In this document: positions 26,450 through 36,653 of the stretch, piece by piece
Position numbering within the stretch: position 1 is the stretch's first letter
Layout: every line of letters starts with the position of its first letter
Source: Paraburkholderia sejongensis
Lineage (GTDB): Bacteria; Pseudomonadota; Gammaproteobacteria; Burkholderiales; Burkholderiaceae
Length of the DNA stretch: 64,000 bases
Direction: 5' to 3'
Assembly (NCBI RefSeq): GCF_020880815.1
Contig: NZ_JAJITD010000001.1
Location: 372,001 to 436,000, forward strand
The notes under the pieces: model-generated
What the model saw: only the letters and a program-made list of their open reading frames with translations
Databases searched by the model: none
Told to the model about the DNA's origin: nothing
Program-made: the position numbers and the translations under genes

Positions 26450-27487
26450 ATGACTATCTCGAATTCCTCAGTTCCCCCTTCCAGCGCGGGCGCCGCGGCG
26501 CTGCCGCGCATCGCCGTGCTGGCGACCGGCGGCACGATCGCCGGCTCGGCGGCCGATGCGGCCAACACGGCCGGCTATAAGGCCGGCGTGGTCGGCGTCG
26601 ATCAGTTGCTGGCCGCGGTGCCGGCCCTGTCGAGCGTTGCGCGGCTCGCGCCCGAGCAGATCGCCAGCGTCGACAGCAAGGACATGGCGCTGCCGCTGTG
26701 GACCACGCTCGCGCAACGCATCAACACCTTGCTCGCGAGCGACGACGTCGACGGCGTAGTGATCACGCACGGTACCGACACGCTCGAAGAAACCGCCTAC
26801 CTGCTGCATCTGACCATCAAGTCGGACAAGCCGGTCGTGCTGACCGCGGCGATGCGGCCGGCCTCGGCGCTGTCGGCCGACGGTCCGTTGAATCTGCTGA
26901 ACGCGGTAACCGTCGCCGCCCATGCAAGCGCGCGCGGGCAGGGTGTGCTGGTCGCGTTCAACAACCGGATTCATAGCGCGCGCGACGTCGTCAAGACCAG
27001 CACCTATGCGGTCGATGCGTTCCAGTCGCCGGAAATCGGCGCGCTCGGCTGGGTGCAGGACGGCCGCGTCGAATTCCAGCGCCGCGTGCTGCGCGCGCAT
27101 ACGCTGGCGAGCGAATTCGCGATCGGCGCGGCGTGGCCGCAGGTAGAGATCGTCGCGAGTTATGCGGGGGTGTCGCGCATTGCGGTCGATGCGCTGGTCG
27201 CCGCCGGCGTGCGGGGGATCGTCGTCGCCGGCACCGGCAACGGCTCGATCCATCAGAGCTTGCAGCAGGCGCTGGTCGATGCGGTTGCGCGCGGCGTGCC
27301 GGTGGTCCGCTCATCGCGGGTCGGCTCGGGCCACGTGATGCGCAACGGCGCGGCCGCCGACGATGCGCTCGGCTTCGTCGGCGCGGGTGCGCTCAATCCG
27401 TACAAGGCGAGGGTGTTGCTGATGCTCGCGCTGGCCGCCGGCGTGACGGACGCGGCCGCGCTGCAGAAGGTGTTCGATACGTATTGA
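26450..27487 (+). CDS. L-asparaginase (type II family)
   Basis: A 345-residue amidohydrolase that turns asparagine into aspartate and ammonia. The first active-site Thr is Thr29 in VLATGGTIAGS; the second motif VVITHGTDTLEETAY carries the Thr-Asp pair. TAAMRPASALSADGPLNLLN and GIVVAGTGNGSIHQSL are family landmarks. Start ATG 26450 gives a 20-residue leader (MTISNSSVPPSSAGAAALPR) with no hydrophobic core, so no signal peptide is seen, although many type II enzymes are periplasmic. No ribosome site is evident before this start. Confidence 0.92.
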   Translation: MTISNSSVPPSSAGAAALPRIAVLATGGTIAGSAADAANTAGYKAGVVGVDQLLAAVPALSSVARLAPEQIASVDSKDMALPLWTTLAQRINTLLASDDVDGVVITHGTDTLEETAYLLHLTIKSDKPVVLTAAMRPASALSADGPLNLLNAVTVAAHASARGQGVLVAFNNRIHSARDVVKTSTYAVDAFQSPEIGALGWVQDGRVEFQRRVLRAHTLASEFAIGAAWPQVEIVASYAGVSRIAVDALVAAGVRGIVVAGTGNGSIHQSLQQALVDAVARGVPVVRSSRVGSGHVMRNGAAADDALGFVGAGALNPYKARVLLMLALAAGVTDAAALQKVFDTY

Positions 27488-27790
27488 TGGGATTGAGCGG
27501 CAGTTGCCTGCCCAATCCGACAGCTGGACACCCGGCCACGACGTCTGACCGACCAAGGCTTCCCCGTCGCAGCCGGGTGCCGCTGCGGACCCCACTTGCC
27601 GCTCTCAGCCCAGAGCGGCACGATTTGCCCGCTGCGCCGCGCGAGCAGCCGAAGCTGTCGCGCGACCAACGGGCGCCCCACCGGTGACTGCCACGCGCTA
27701 CGCGCCACGTGCCGCTGCTAACGCCAGTGCAGCGCCAGTGCAGCGACGGTGCGTCGAACGCGGGCCATCGTTCAAGCCTTCAAACCAGCC
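27488..27790. other. Intergenic region with an 11-base tandem pair
   Basis: 303 bases between convergent asparaginase and glxR. CGCCAGTGCAG is present twice at 27722-27743. Frames through the region are basic and GC-driven. No gene or clear terminator is seen. Confidence 0.4.
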
Positions 27791-28702
27791 TCAAGCCGCT
27801 TTCGCCTGTTCGTCGCGAGGCGCCTGTGCGACCTCGTGATTGCCCATGATTTCGAGCGCGCGCACCATCGCCGAGTGATCCCACGCCTTGCCGCCGTTCG
27901 CCGCGCACACGCTGAACAGCTGCTGCGCGCTCGCGGTATGCGGCAATGCGATGCCGAGCTTGCGCGCGCCGTCGAGCGCGAGATTCAAATCCTTCTGATG
28001 CAGCTCGATCCGGAAACCCGGGTTGAACGTGCGTTTGGTCATCCGCTCGCCATGCACTTCCAGAATCCGCGACGACGCGAAGCCGCCCATCAACGCGCGC
28101 CGCACGCGCTCCGGATCGGCGCCCGAGCGCGACGCGAACAGCAGCGCTTCGGCGACCGCCTCGATGTTCAGCGCGACGATGATCTGATTGGCCACCTTGC
28201 AGGTCTGGCCCGCGCCGTTCTCGCCGATCAGCGAGATGTTCTTGCCCATCAGTTCGAACAGCGGCTTTGCCTGCGCAAACGCTTGTTCCGGGCCGCCGAC
28301 CATGATCGTCAGCGTCGCGTCGCGCGCGCCGATCTCGCCGCCGGACACCGGCGCATCGAGATAGTCGACGCCGAGCGCGTTGATCTTCTTCGCGAACGCC
28401 TGGGTGTCGAGCGGCGAGATCGAGCTCATGTCGATCACCAGCTTGCCCTTCGTGAGACCGGCGGCCACGCCGTCGTCGGCGAACAGCACGTTGGCGACGT
28501 CGGGGGTGTCGGGCACCATGATGATGACGATCTCGGCCGCCTGCGCGACCGCCGTCGAACTGGCGACGACGCTCGCGCTCTTGGCGATGTCGTCAGGCAC
28601 CGGATACGCGCCGTTGACGATCAGCGAGTGGCCGCCCTTCGCGAGATTGCGCGCCATGTGCGCGCCCATGATGCCCAGGCCAATGAAGCCGATCTTTGCC
28701 AT
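27791..28702 (-). CDS. glxR: 2-hydroxy-3-oxopropionate (tartronate semialdehyde) reductase
   Basis: A 303-residue beta-hydroxyacid dehydrogenase that reduces tartronate semialdehyde to D-glycerate with NAD(P)H. Rossmann motif GLGIMG at residues 8-13 (MAKIGFIGLGIMGAHMARNL), substrate motif DAPVSGGEIGARD at 117-129, catalytic Lys169 in GAGQTCKVANQ. It is the last gene of the gcl-hyi-glxR run and completes the glyoxylate-to-glycerate route. ATG 28702 has GGAG at normal spacing. The related 3-hydroxyisobutyrate dehydrogenase is the main alternative, excluded by context. Confidence 0.95.
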   Translation of the reverse strand: MAKIGFIGLGIMGAHMARNLAKGGHSLIVNGAYPVPDDIAKSASVVASSTAVAQAAEIVIIMVPDTPDVANVLFADDGVAAGLTKGKLVIDMSSISPLDTQAFAKKINALGVDYLDAPVSGGEIGARDATLTIMVGGPEQAFAQAKPLFELMGKNISLIGENGAGQTCKVANQIIVALNIEAVAEALLFASRSGADPERVRRALMGGFASSRILEVHGERMTKRTFNPGFRIELHQKDLNLALDGARKLGIALPHTASAQQLFSVCAANGGKAWDHSAMVRALEIMGNHEVAQAPRDEQAKAA

Positions 28703-28757
28703 ATCTTTGAATCTCCAGGTGAAAGGGTAATGCGGCGGGCAAGTGCGCGGACGCGAC

Positions 28758-29567
28758 TCAAGCCGCCGCGTGCGCGGCGCCGCGCATCTGACCGGCGACG
28801 CTTTGCAGCCAGCCGAGTCCCGCTTCGGTGCTCGCGCGCGGCTTGTATTCGCAACCGACGTAGCCGTCGTAACCGAGCGAGTCGAGCAGTGCGAACAGGT
28901 ACGGGTAGTTGATCTCGCCGGTGCCCGGTTCGTGGCGCCCCGGATTGTCCGCGAGCTGGATGTGGGCGATTTGCGCGAGGTTCTTTTCGATCGTCGCCGC
29001 GAGTTCGCCCTCCATCCGTTGCATGTGATAGATGTCGTATTGCAGGAACAGGTTGTCCGAGCCGACCGCGCGGATCACGTCGAGCCCGTCGCGCGAGCGG
29101 TTCAGCGCGAAGCCGGGCAGGTCGTAGGCGTTGCACGGTTCGACCAGCAGTTTGATGCCGACCTTTTTCAGCTCGCCCGCCGCGAAGCGCAGGTTGTCGA
29201 CGATCGTCGCGCGGGCCTTGTCCGCATCGACGCTGGCGCCCGCAATGCCGACGAGGCAGTTCACTTGCGGCACCTTCAACGCGCTCGCGTATTCGATCGC
29301 GCGCCCGACGCCTTCCTGAAACTCGCCGACGCGCTCGGGCAGACACGCGATCCCGCGTTCGCCGGCCTCCCAGTTGCCGGCCGGCAGGTTGTGCAGCACC
29401 AGCTTCAGCCGATGACGCTGCAACTGCTCGTTGATGTCCGCGGCCGCGTACGGATACGGGAACATGAATTCGACGGCATTGAAGCCGGCGTTGGCCGCCG
29501 CCGCGAAACGGTCGAGGAACGGCACTTCGTTGAACAGCATCGTGAGGTTCGCTGCGAATTTCGGCAT
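28758..29567 (-). CDS. hyi: Hydroxypyruvate isomerase
   Basis: A 269-residue TIM-barrel isomerase (AP-endonuclease-2 family fold) that interconverts hydroxypyruvate and tartronate semialdehyde. Family stretches: MPKFAANLTMLFNEVPFLDR at the start, LLVEPCNAYDLPGF with the metal-binding Glu, FLQYDIYHMQRMEG, and YVGCEYKPRASTEAGLGW. It sits between gcl and glxR, 52 bases after gcl and 55 before glxR, the usual arrangement. Cytoplasmic. Confidence 0.95.
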   Translation of the reverse strand: MPKFAANLTMLFNEVPFLDRFAAAANAGFNAVEFMFPYPYAAADINEQLQRHRLKLVLHNLPAGNWEAGERGIACLPERVGEFQEGVGRAIEYASALKVPQVNCLVGIAGASVDADKARATIVDNLRFAAGELKKVGIKLLVEPCNAYDLPGFALNRSRDGLDVIRAVGSDNLFLQYDIYHMQRMEGELAATIEKNLAQIAHIQLADNPGRHEPGTGEINYPYLFALLDSLGYDGYVGCEYKPRASTEAGLGWLQSVAGQMRGAAHAAA

Positions 29568-29619
29568 GGTGCGTGGGTCTCTCAGGTCGGTCGGAAAATG
29601 GCGCGCGGGGCAGTGATCG

Positions 29620-31395
<1,776 letters not shown>

Positions 31396-31574
31396 GGATG
31401 TCTCCTCAATGTCGGTAAACGAATCTGTTGAGGGACACTTTAGGGCTGCGATAAAGGTTTGATAAGATCAGTCCGGGTCGCTTATTTCGAAACAAAAAGT
31501 ATTGAATGGCGGGCGACGCGGCGGCCGGCGGAGCCGCACGCCAGAGACACCCCGGAGACAGGCAGGAGACGACG

Positions 31575-32489
31575 ATGGACCGCTTCAAACAGATCGAAAC
31601 CTTCGTGCGGGTCGCCGATGCCGGCAGCCTCGCGGCCGCGGCGCTGGAAGAGGGCGTGTCGCCGGTGATTCTCGGGCGGCGCATCGATGCGCTCGAAAAG
31701 CGCCTCGGCGTGAAGCTGATGTACCGCACGACCCGCCGGCTCGTCGTCAGCGAGGACGGCGCCGCGTTTCTCGAACGCTGCCGCGGGCTGCTGGCCGAAT
31801 GGGACCAGGCGGAGAACGAGCTGAGCGCGGGGCGGCGCGCGGTGAGCGGCCATCTGATCGTATCGGCGCCAGCCGCGTTCGGTCGCAAGCACGTCGCGCC
31901 GCTCGCGCCGGCCTTTCTCGCCGGCAAGCCGGAATTGCAGATGTCGTTCAATCTGACCGACCGGGTCGTCGATCTGGTGCGCGAGGGCTATGACCTTTCG
32001 ATCCGGATCGGCGGCGCGGTCGACCCGAACTTCGTCGCGGTGAAGCTCGCGGCGAACCGGCGCGTGGTGTGCGGCACGCCCGAGTACTTCCGCCGCCACG
32101 GCAGGCCGAAGACGCTCGAAGATCTGCCCGCGCACAACTGTCTCGCGTTCAATCTGCAAGGCGGCCAGAACCGCGGCTGGTATTTCCGCCGCAATGGCAA
32201 GCTGGCGACGGTGCGGGTCGGCGGTACGCTCGACTGCAATGACGGCGAGCTGCTGCATCGTTGGGTGTCCGAAGGACTCGGGCTCGGCTGGCGCTCGACG
32301 TGGGAAATCCAGCGGCAACTCGCGTGCGGCGAGCTGGAAACGGTGCTCGACGAGTACGCGCTGCCCGATTACGACATCCTCGCGGTGTATCCGCAGCAGC
32401 GCTATGTGCCGGCCAGGGTGCGGTATTTCATCGACTATCTGAAAGAGGTGTACGCGAGCGACGGATATTGGAATCGGGCTTCTTATTAG
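31575..32489 (+). CDS. LysR-family regulator, probably of the gcl operon
   Basis: A 304-residue LysR protein: MDRFKQIETFVRVADAGSLA opens the DNA-binding domain, with VSPVILGRRIDALEKRLGVK as recognition region. The effector half resembles the CrgA/AaeR-like subgroup (GHLIVSAPAAFGRKHVAPLA; GYDLSIRIGG). ATG 31575 is used because GGAG lies just before it; the open frame extends upstream to 31506 without a ribosome site. The 179-base divergent gap to gcl includes an AT-rich patch (31445-31505) suited to LysR binding. Effector likely glyoxylate or a purine catabolite by analogy, not shown. Confidence 0.9.
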   Translation: MDRFKQIETFVRVADAGSLAAAALEEGVSPVILGRRIDALEKRLGVKLMYRTTRRLVVSEDGAAFLERCRGLLAEWDQAENELSAGRRAVSGHLIVSAPAAFGRKHVAPLAPAFLAGKPELQMSFNLTDRVVDLVREGYDLSIRIGGAVDPNFVAVKLAANRRVVCGTPEYFRRHGRPKTLEDLPAHNCLAFNLQGGQNRGWYFRRNGKLATVRVGGTLDCNDGELLHRWVSEGLGLGWRSTWEIQRQLACGELETVLDEYALPDYDILAVYPQQRYVPARVRYFIDYLKEVYASDGYWNRASY

Positions 32490-32683
32490 CGGGGGTGTCC
32501 GGTCCGCGCGGCTTGTTGCTGCGCCCTCGATTGGTTCGTCTTACCGATCTTTTGGCGAACGTGCGCGTGAGGTGGGAATAAACTCGGCGCAAGGCCGGTT
32601 ATGCGAGGAAAGGAACGTCGCGCGCGAACTGCCGCAAAGCGACGGCCCGCACGATGCACCCGCCATGTCTTTGGAGGGCCCAC

Positions 32684-33643
32684 GTGGTCCAGACCGATTC
32701 AGACGCCCCCGACGATGCCCGCGCGCGCGGCGCGCCGAACGTCGACGCCGATGCCGATGCCGATGCCGATGCCGACGCCGCTGCGGATGCCGCCAGAAGC
32801 CGCCGCTTCCAGCAGCTTGCGCTGCCGCATCTGGACGCCGCGTACAACCTCGCGCGCTGGCTGTGCGGCAACCCGAACGATGCCGAGGACGTCGTGCAGG
32901 AGGCGTTCATGCGCGCGTTCCGCTTTTTCGATACGTTTCGCGGCGACTCCGCGCGGCCGTGGCTGCTCGCGATCGTGCGCCGCACCTGGTACACCGAATG
33001 GCGGCGGCGAGCGCCGTCGCACGACATGCTCGAATTCGACGAAACGATGGACGACGCGACGCTCGACGGCTGGAGCGCCGGCGGCGACGATCCGCAGACG
33101 CTGCTGATCCGCGATGAAGATGCGCGCGAAGTGCATGAAGCGCTGGCGCGGCTGCCGGTCGAGTATCGCGAGGTGCTGATCCTGCGCGAGCTCGAGGAGA
33201 TGGGGTATCGGGAGATCGCGGTAGTCGCCGACGTGCCGATCGGCACGGTGATGTCGCGGCTCGCGCGCGGGCGGCGCAAGCTCGCCGAGGTGCTGCTCGC
33301 GCAGCGGGGCGCAGGAGCGTCGCCGGCAGGCGGCGGGCGGGGCACGGCGCGGGGCGGGCCGGGGGCGGGCGCGGCGCAGGGCGCGCAGCAGGAAACCGGT
33401 GCCGGGCAACGCTCGAAGCCGCTCGCGCGCAGCGGCGACAAGCGCGGCCGTGAAGGGCGCGACGGCCGCGAAAGCCGCCACGGTGACGGCGACAGCTACC
33501 GCGATGACCGCGCCGCGTCGTCCACAATCGCTTCACCCGCGACCGCGACGGTCACCCAACTCCGGACGTTCGCCGACGGCCGGCCCGCTAACCACCCCGG
33601 CGCTGCCGCCGGTTCCGCCCAGGAGACGCCCGATGGACTGTAA
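32684..33643 (+). CDS. ECF-family RNA polymerase sigma factor with long disordered tail
   Basis: A 319-residue sigma-70 family protein. Region 2 (about residues 42-110) includes NLARWLCGNPNDAEDVVQEA and RPWLLAIVRRTWYTEWRRR; region 4 (about 148-205) includes LPVEYREVLILRELEEMGYR and GTVMSRLARGRRKL. I place the start at GTG 32684 because GGAGG at 32673-32677 is spaced six bases from it; an ATG ten codons upstream has no ribosome site. It is odd in two ways: an Asp-Ala repeat near the N-terminus (from residue 21) and about 110 residues of Gly/Arg/Ala-rich tail after region 4. It overlaps the anti-sigma gene by 11 bases. Confidence 0.87.
   Translation: MVQTDSDAPDDARARGAPNVDADADADADADAAADAARSRRFQQLALPHLDAAYNLARWLCGNPNDAEDVVQEAFMRAFRFFDTFRGDSARPWLLAIVRRTWYTEWRRRAPSHDMLEFDETMDDATLDGWSAGGDDPQTLLIRDEDAREVHEALARLPVEYREVLILRELEEMGYREIAVVADVPIGTVMSRLARGRRKLAEVLLAQRGAGASPAGGGRGTARGGPGAGAAQGAQQETGAGQRSKPLARSGDKRGREGRDGRESRHGDGDSYRDDRAASSTIASPATATVTQLRTFADGRPANHPGAAAGSAQETPDGL
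32744..32779 (+). repeat. Hexanucleotide repeat GAYGCC x6 in the sigma gene
   Basis: Six in-frame copies (GACGCC, four GATGCC, GACGCC) encode Asp-Ala repeats just ahead of region 2. Copy-number change keeps the frame. Confidence 0.9.
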
Positions 33644-34757
33644 CGAAGCGCGGCCGCTCCTCGATGCGAACGCCGATCACGAATTGCCGGCGCCCGACGC
33701 GCGCCGGGTCCAGCAGCATATCGAGAGCTGCGCCGACTGCCGGCGCGCCAGCGAGAACCTGCGCGTGTTGAGCGCAGTGCTGCGCGCGGCGCCGTATCAC
33801 CGGGCGCCGACGTCGCTGCGCGCACGGATCGTGGCGGGCCTGCCGGCGACGGTCGATGAAGGTCCCGCGGTGTCGGCCACGGCACGGATTCGGAATGAAG
33901 GCGCCGCACAGGCACCGGCGGATGAGTTTGCTGGCGCGGGTAGCACGGGCGCGGCGACCGGCATCGGCATCGGCACGGCAGGCACGGCAGGCACGGCAGG
34001 CACGGCAGGCACGGCAGGCACGGCAGGCACCGCCGCGCCGGAACCCGAGTCGCCGCGCCCGCGTCGCGGGGCGTCGTGGCTCGCGTGGTTAGGCGGCCGC
34101 CGACGCGGTTCGGGCGAGTCTGACGGTCGCGACGGTTCGCGCGGTGCGACCGGCTCGCGCGACGGCTTCGGAGGCTGGGGCGTCCTCGGTGGCCCGCTCG
34201 CCACCGGCGGCGCGACCCGCGCAGCTACACGAGGCGGCCTCGCCGCACTCGTGATCGCATTGTGCGCGGCCGCAGTCGTCACGCTAACGCTGCATCGTCC
34301 CACCGAATCCGCGCCATTCACCGACGAACTGGTCGAAAGCCACGTGCGCGCGCAGGTGTCGGGCCGCGACATCGATGTGATTTCGACCGACCGGCACACG
34401 GTCAAGCCGTGGTTCAACGGCAAGCTCGACTATGCGCCGCCGGTCGAGGACCTGGCGGCAGCCGGCTTCGCTCTGCAGGGCGGCCGCCTCGACTACCTCG
34501 CGCATCAGCGGGTGGCGGTGCTGGTGTACCGTTATCAGAAGCACGTGATCGACGTGTACGTGTTTCCGCAAGGCGCGCTGCGCGGCGGCGCGCTGCCCGC
34601 GGCGCTCGAGCGCGACGGTTATTCGATTGCGCATTGGGACGCGGCGGGCATGACGTGGTGGGCGATTTCCGACGCCGCCCCCGATGCACTGAGCGGCCTC
34701 GAAGCCGCGCTGAAGGCGCGCCTGCAGGCCGGCAGCGAGCGCACGGAGGCGGGCTGA
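33633..34757 (+). CDS. Zinc-finger anti-sigma factor, transmembrane
   Basis: A 374-residue partner of the sigma factor. The N-terminal zinc-binding domain MDCNEARPLLDANADHELPA ends in His29-x3-Cys33-x2-Cys36, the zf-HC2/ZAS motif that grips sigma. A long linker (about 75-200) with Gly-Thr-Ala repeats leads to a single membrane span (GGLAALVIALCAAAVVTLTL, residues 201-220) and a periplasmic domain of about 150 residues (e.g. DVISTDRHTVKPWFNGKLDY). ATG 33633 has AGGAGA at 33621. The overlap with the sigma gene indicates coupled translation. The inducing signal is unknown. Confidence 0.9.
   Translation: MDCNEARPLLDANADHELPAPDARRVQQHIESCADCRRASENLRVLSAVLRAAPYHRAPTSLRARIVAGLPATVDEGPAVSATARIRNEGAAQAPADEFAGAGSTGAATGIGIGTAGTAGTAGTAGTAGTAGTAAPEPESPRPRRGASWLAWLGGRRRGSGESDGRDGSRGATGSRDGFGGWGVLGGPLATGGATRAATRGGLAALVIALCAAAVVTLTLHRPTESAPFTDELVESHVRAQVSGRDIDVISTDRHTVKPWFNGKLDYAPPVEDLAAAGFALQGGRLDYLAHQRVAVLVYRYQKHVIDVYVFPQGALRGGALPAALERDGYSIAHWDAAGMTWWAISDAAPDALSGLEAALKARLQAGSERTEAG
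33972..34025 (+). repeat. Nonamer repeat GGCACGGCA x6 in the anti-sigma gene
   Basis: Six perfect 9-base copies plus one variant (34026-34034) encode Gly-Thr-Ala repeats in the cytoplasmic linker. Such an array is prone to slippage and would change linker length without breaking the frame. Confidence 0.95.
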
Positions 34758-34910
34758 GGGCGCGCCGGTAGCGGGGGAAAGGCGCGCCGGTAGCAAGGAG
34801 GTTGGAGCATTCGCAACCGCGCGAACGCGACAATCGCATCGAGCGGACCAAGACCTCGCCCTAAACCCTTGAAAACACACCCGATTCCGCAGTCGCCCGA
34901 GCGTAATACC

Positions 34911-34939
34911 TTGCAACCCGTCCCCATCCGGGTTATAGT
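34911..34939 (+). promoter_or_regulatory. Promoter of rpsF-priB-rpsR-rplI
   Basis: -35 TTGCAA (34911-34916) and -10 TATAGT (34934-34939) with an ideal 17-base spacer, 66 bases before the rpsF start. Confidence 0.8.
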
Positions 34940-34955
34940 CTTGGGCTTCTCACTT

Positions 34956-34983
34956 GCCGCACCGGTTCCGACGCCCGGGCGGC
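34956..34983 (+). promoter_or_regulatory. Candidate S6:S18 leader hairpin of rpsF operon
   Basis: In the 5' leader, GCCGC (34956-34960) pairs with GCGGC (34979-34983), enclosing CCG-containing bases. In other bacteria the S6:S18 protein complex binds a CCG-bearing hairpin in the rpsF leader to repress the operon. Position and CCG content fit; the fold is not verified. Confidence 0.4.
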
Positions 34984-35005
34984 TTTAATCCACAAGGAGT
35001 GTGTA

Positions 35006-35380
35006 ATGCGTCATTACGAAATCGTCTTTATCGTGCATCCCGATCAAAGCGAGCAAGTGCCCGCCATGATCGAGCGTTACAAGAGCACGATCACGTCGCA
35101 CGGTGGTCAGATCCACCGCGTCGAAGACTGGGGCCGTCGCCAACTGGCCTACATGATCGAGAAACTCGCGAAGGCTCACTACGTCTGCATGAACATCGAA
35201 TGCGACCAGACCACGCTCGACGAGCTGGAACACGCGTTCAAGTTCAACGACGCCGTTCTGCGTCACCTGATCGTCAAGATGAAGAAAGCCGAAACCGGCC
35301 CGTCGCCGATGATGAAGGAAGTGCAGCGCGAAGAAGCCAAGAAGTCGGCAGCAGCTCAGCCGACCGAAGCGCAGGCTTAA
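35006..35380 (+). CDS. rpsF: 30S ribosomal protein S6
   Basis: 124 residues, opening [20 protein letters not shown], with [20 protein letters not shown] and [20 protein letters not shown] as family landmarks. S6 pairs with S18 in the small-subunit platform. The C-terminus ([13 protein letters not shown]) is a short disordered tail as in other proteobacteria. There is a strong ribosome site (AAGGAG). First gene of the operon. Confidence 0.99.
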   Translation: MRHYEIVFIVHPDQSEQVPAMIERYKSTITSHGGQIHRVEDWGRRQLAYMIEKLAKAHYVCMNIECDQTTLDELEHAFKFNDAVLRHLIVKMKKAETGPSPMMKEVQREEAKKSAAAQPTEAQA

Positions 35381-35447
35381 GACACACTATTTAAGCTGCC
35401 AGACGCGTAGCGTCGCTGTCGCTCACGTACACAGGTAAATCACGTAC

Positions 35448-35747
35448 ATGAACCGGCTGCAACTTACGGCAAGCGTCGTCGAACGCGCAGCGGTGCGGTA
35501 CACCCCCGCCGGCGTTCCGATTGCAAGCTGCACGTTGCACCACCGCACGGAAGTCGTCGAGGCGGGCATTGCCCGTCAGGTCGAACTGACCGTCGAGGCG
35601 GTAGCCGCGGGCGCAGCGAGCGGTCAGCTCGAAAGCTGTCAGATGGGCGTCGAAACGCTCTTCACAGGCTTTCTGGCGAAAAAGCACCGTAACGCACGCA
35701 CTCTGGTATTTCACATCACAGCATTGCAGGACATTGGAAAGGACTAA
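35448..35747 (+). CDS. priB: Primosomal replication protein PriB
   Basis: A 99-residue single-OB-fold protein ([50 protein letters not shown]) that binds ssDNA and PriA during replication restart. Its location between rpsF and rpsR is the standard beta/gamma-proteobacterial position. Two bases separate its stop from rpsR. The 67-base gap from rpsF is larger than the others in the operon. Confidence 0.95.
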   Translation: MNRLQLTASVVERAAVRYTPAGVPIASCTLHHRTEVVEAGIARQVELTVEAVAAGAASGQLESCQMGVETLFTGFLAKKHRNARTLVFHITALQDIGKD

Positions 35748-35749
35748 TC

Positions 35750-36025
35750 ATGCCCCGCCCGACTGGTAAGAAATTCGACAAGCGTCGTCAGCAACAGAAC
35801 CCGCTCTTCAAGCGCAAGAAGTTCTGCCGTTTCACGGCTGCTGGCGTCGAATACATCGACTACAAAGACATCGAAACGCTGAAGGACTTCATCGGCGAGA
35901 ACGGCAAGATCACGCCGGCACGTCTCACGGGTACCAAGGCGCATTATCAACGCCAGCTGGACACGGCCATCAAGCGCGCGCGTTTCCTCGCGCTGGTGCC
36001 GTACACCGACCAGCACAAGGCCTAA
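35750..36025 (+). CDS. rpsR: 30S ribosomal protein S18
   Basis: 91 residues. Core motifs [20 protein letters not shown], followed by [20 protein letters not shown] and [20 protein letters not shown], are textbook S18. It binds 16S rRNA with S6. The N-terminal extension [20 protein letters not shown] is slightly longer than in E. coli (75 residues), as usual in Burkholderiales. Confidence 0.99.
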   Translation: MPRPTGKKFDKRRQQQNPLFKRKKFCRFTAAGVEYIDYKDIETLKDFIGENGKITPARLTGTKAHYQRQLDTAIKRARFLALVPYTDQHKA

Positions 36026-36052
36026 CCCGACGACGCGATAAGGAGCATCCGA

Positions 36053-36505
36053 ATGCAAATCATTCTTCTGGAAAAAGTCGTCAATCTGGGCAACCTGGGC
36101 GATATCGTCAAAGTCAAGGACGGTTACGCACGTAACTTCCTGATCCCGAACAAGAAAGCTCGCCGTGCAACGAAGGAAGCCCTGGCTGAATTCGAAGTGC
36201 GCCGCGCGGAACTCGAAAAGATCGCCGCTGAAAAGCTGGCAGCCGCTCAAGCTCAAGGCGAAAAGCTGGCAGGTCAGACGGTTCAGATCAATCAGAAGGC
36301 TGGCGTCGACGGCCGTCTGTTCGGTTCGGTGACCAACGCCGACATCGCTGAAGCACTGGGCAAGCAAGGCTTCGCAGTGGAAAAGGCGCAAGTGCGTCTG
36401 CCGGAAGGCCCGCTGAAGATGGTTGGCGAGCACCCGGTTCAGGTCGCGCTGCACACCGACGTTCTCGTCGATGTGACGGTCGCTGTGATCGGCGAGCACG
36501 TCTAA
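36053..36505 (+). CDS. rplI: 50S ribosomal protein L9
   Basis: 150 residues: N-domain [20 protein letters not shown] and [20 protein letters not shown], a long connecting helix, then the C-domain ([20 protein letters not shown]). L9 binds 23S rRNA near the L1 stalk base. Last ribosomal gene of the operon; a terminator follows 55 bases after the stop. Confidence 0.99.
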   Translation: MQIILLEKVVNLGNLGDIVKVKDGYARNFLIPNKKARRATKEALAEFEVRRAELEKIAAEKLAAAQAQGEKLAGQTVQINQKAGVDGRLFGSVTNADIAEALGKQGFAVEKAQVRLPEGPLKMVGEHPVQVALHTDVLVDVTVAVIGEHV

Positions 36506-36560
36506 GCCGACCGCGGCTAAGCATTAGAAGGATCAGCCAGCAGTAGATCGTTGGCGAAGA

Positions 36561-36592
36561 GCAGGGGCCGGGTGACCGGCCCCTGCTTTTTT
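36561..36592 (+). terminator. Rho-independent terminator after rplI
   Basis: 11-bp GC stem (36561-36571 with 36576-36586), GTGA loop, then six T. It separates the ribosomal operon from dnaB. Confidence 0.96.
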
Positions 36593-36653
36593 GCGTCCGT
36601 TTCCGCCGTTTTTCGCTCGCCCCGGCCGCCGGATTACCCGATAATTCCACTCC

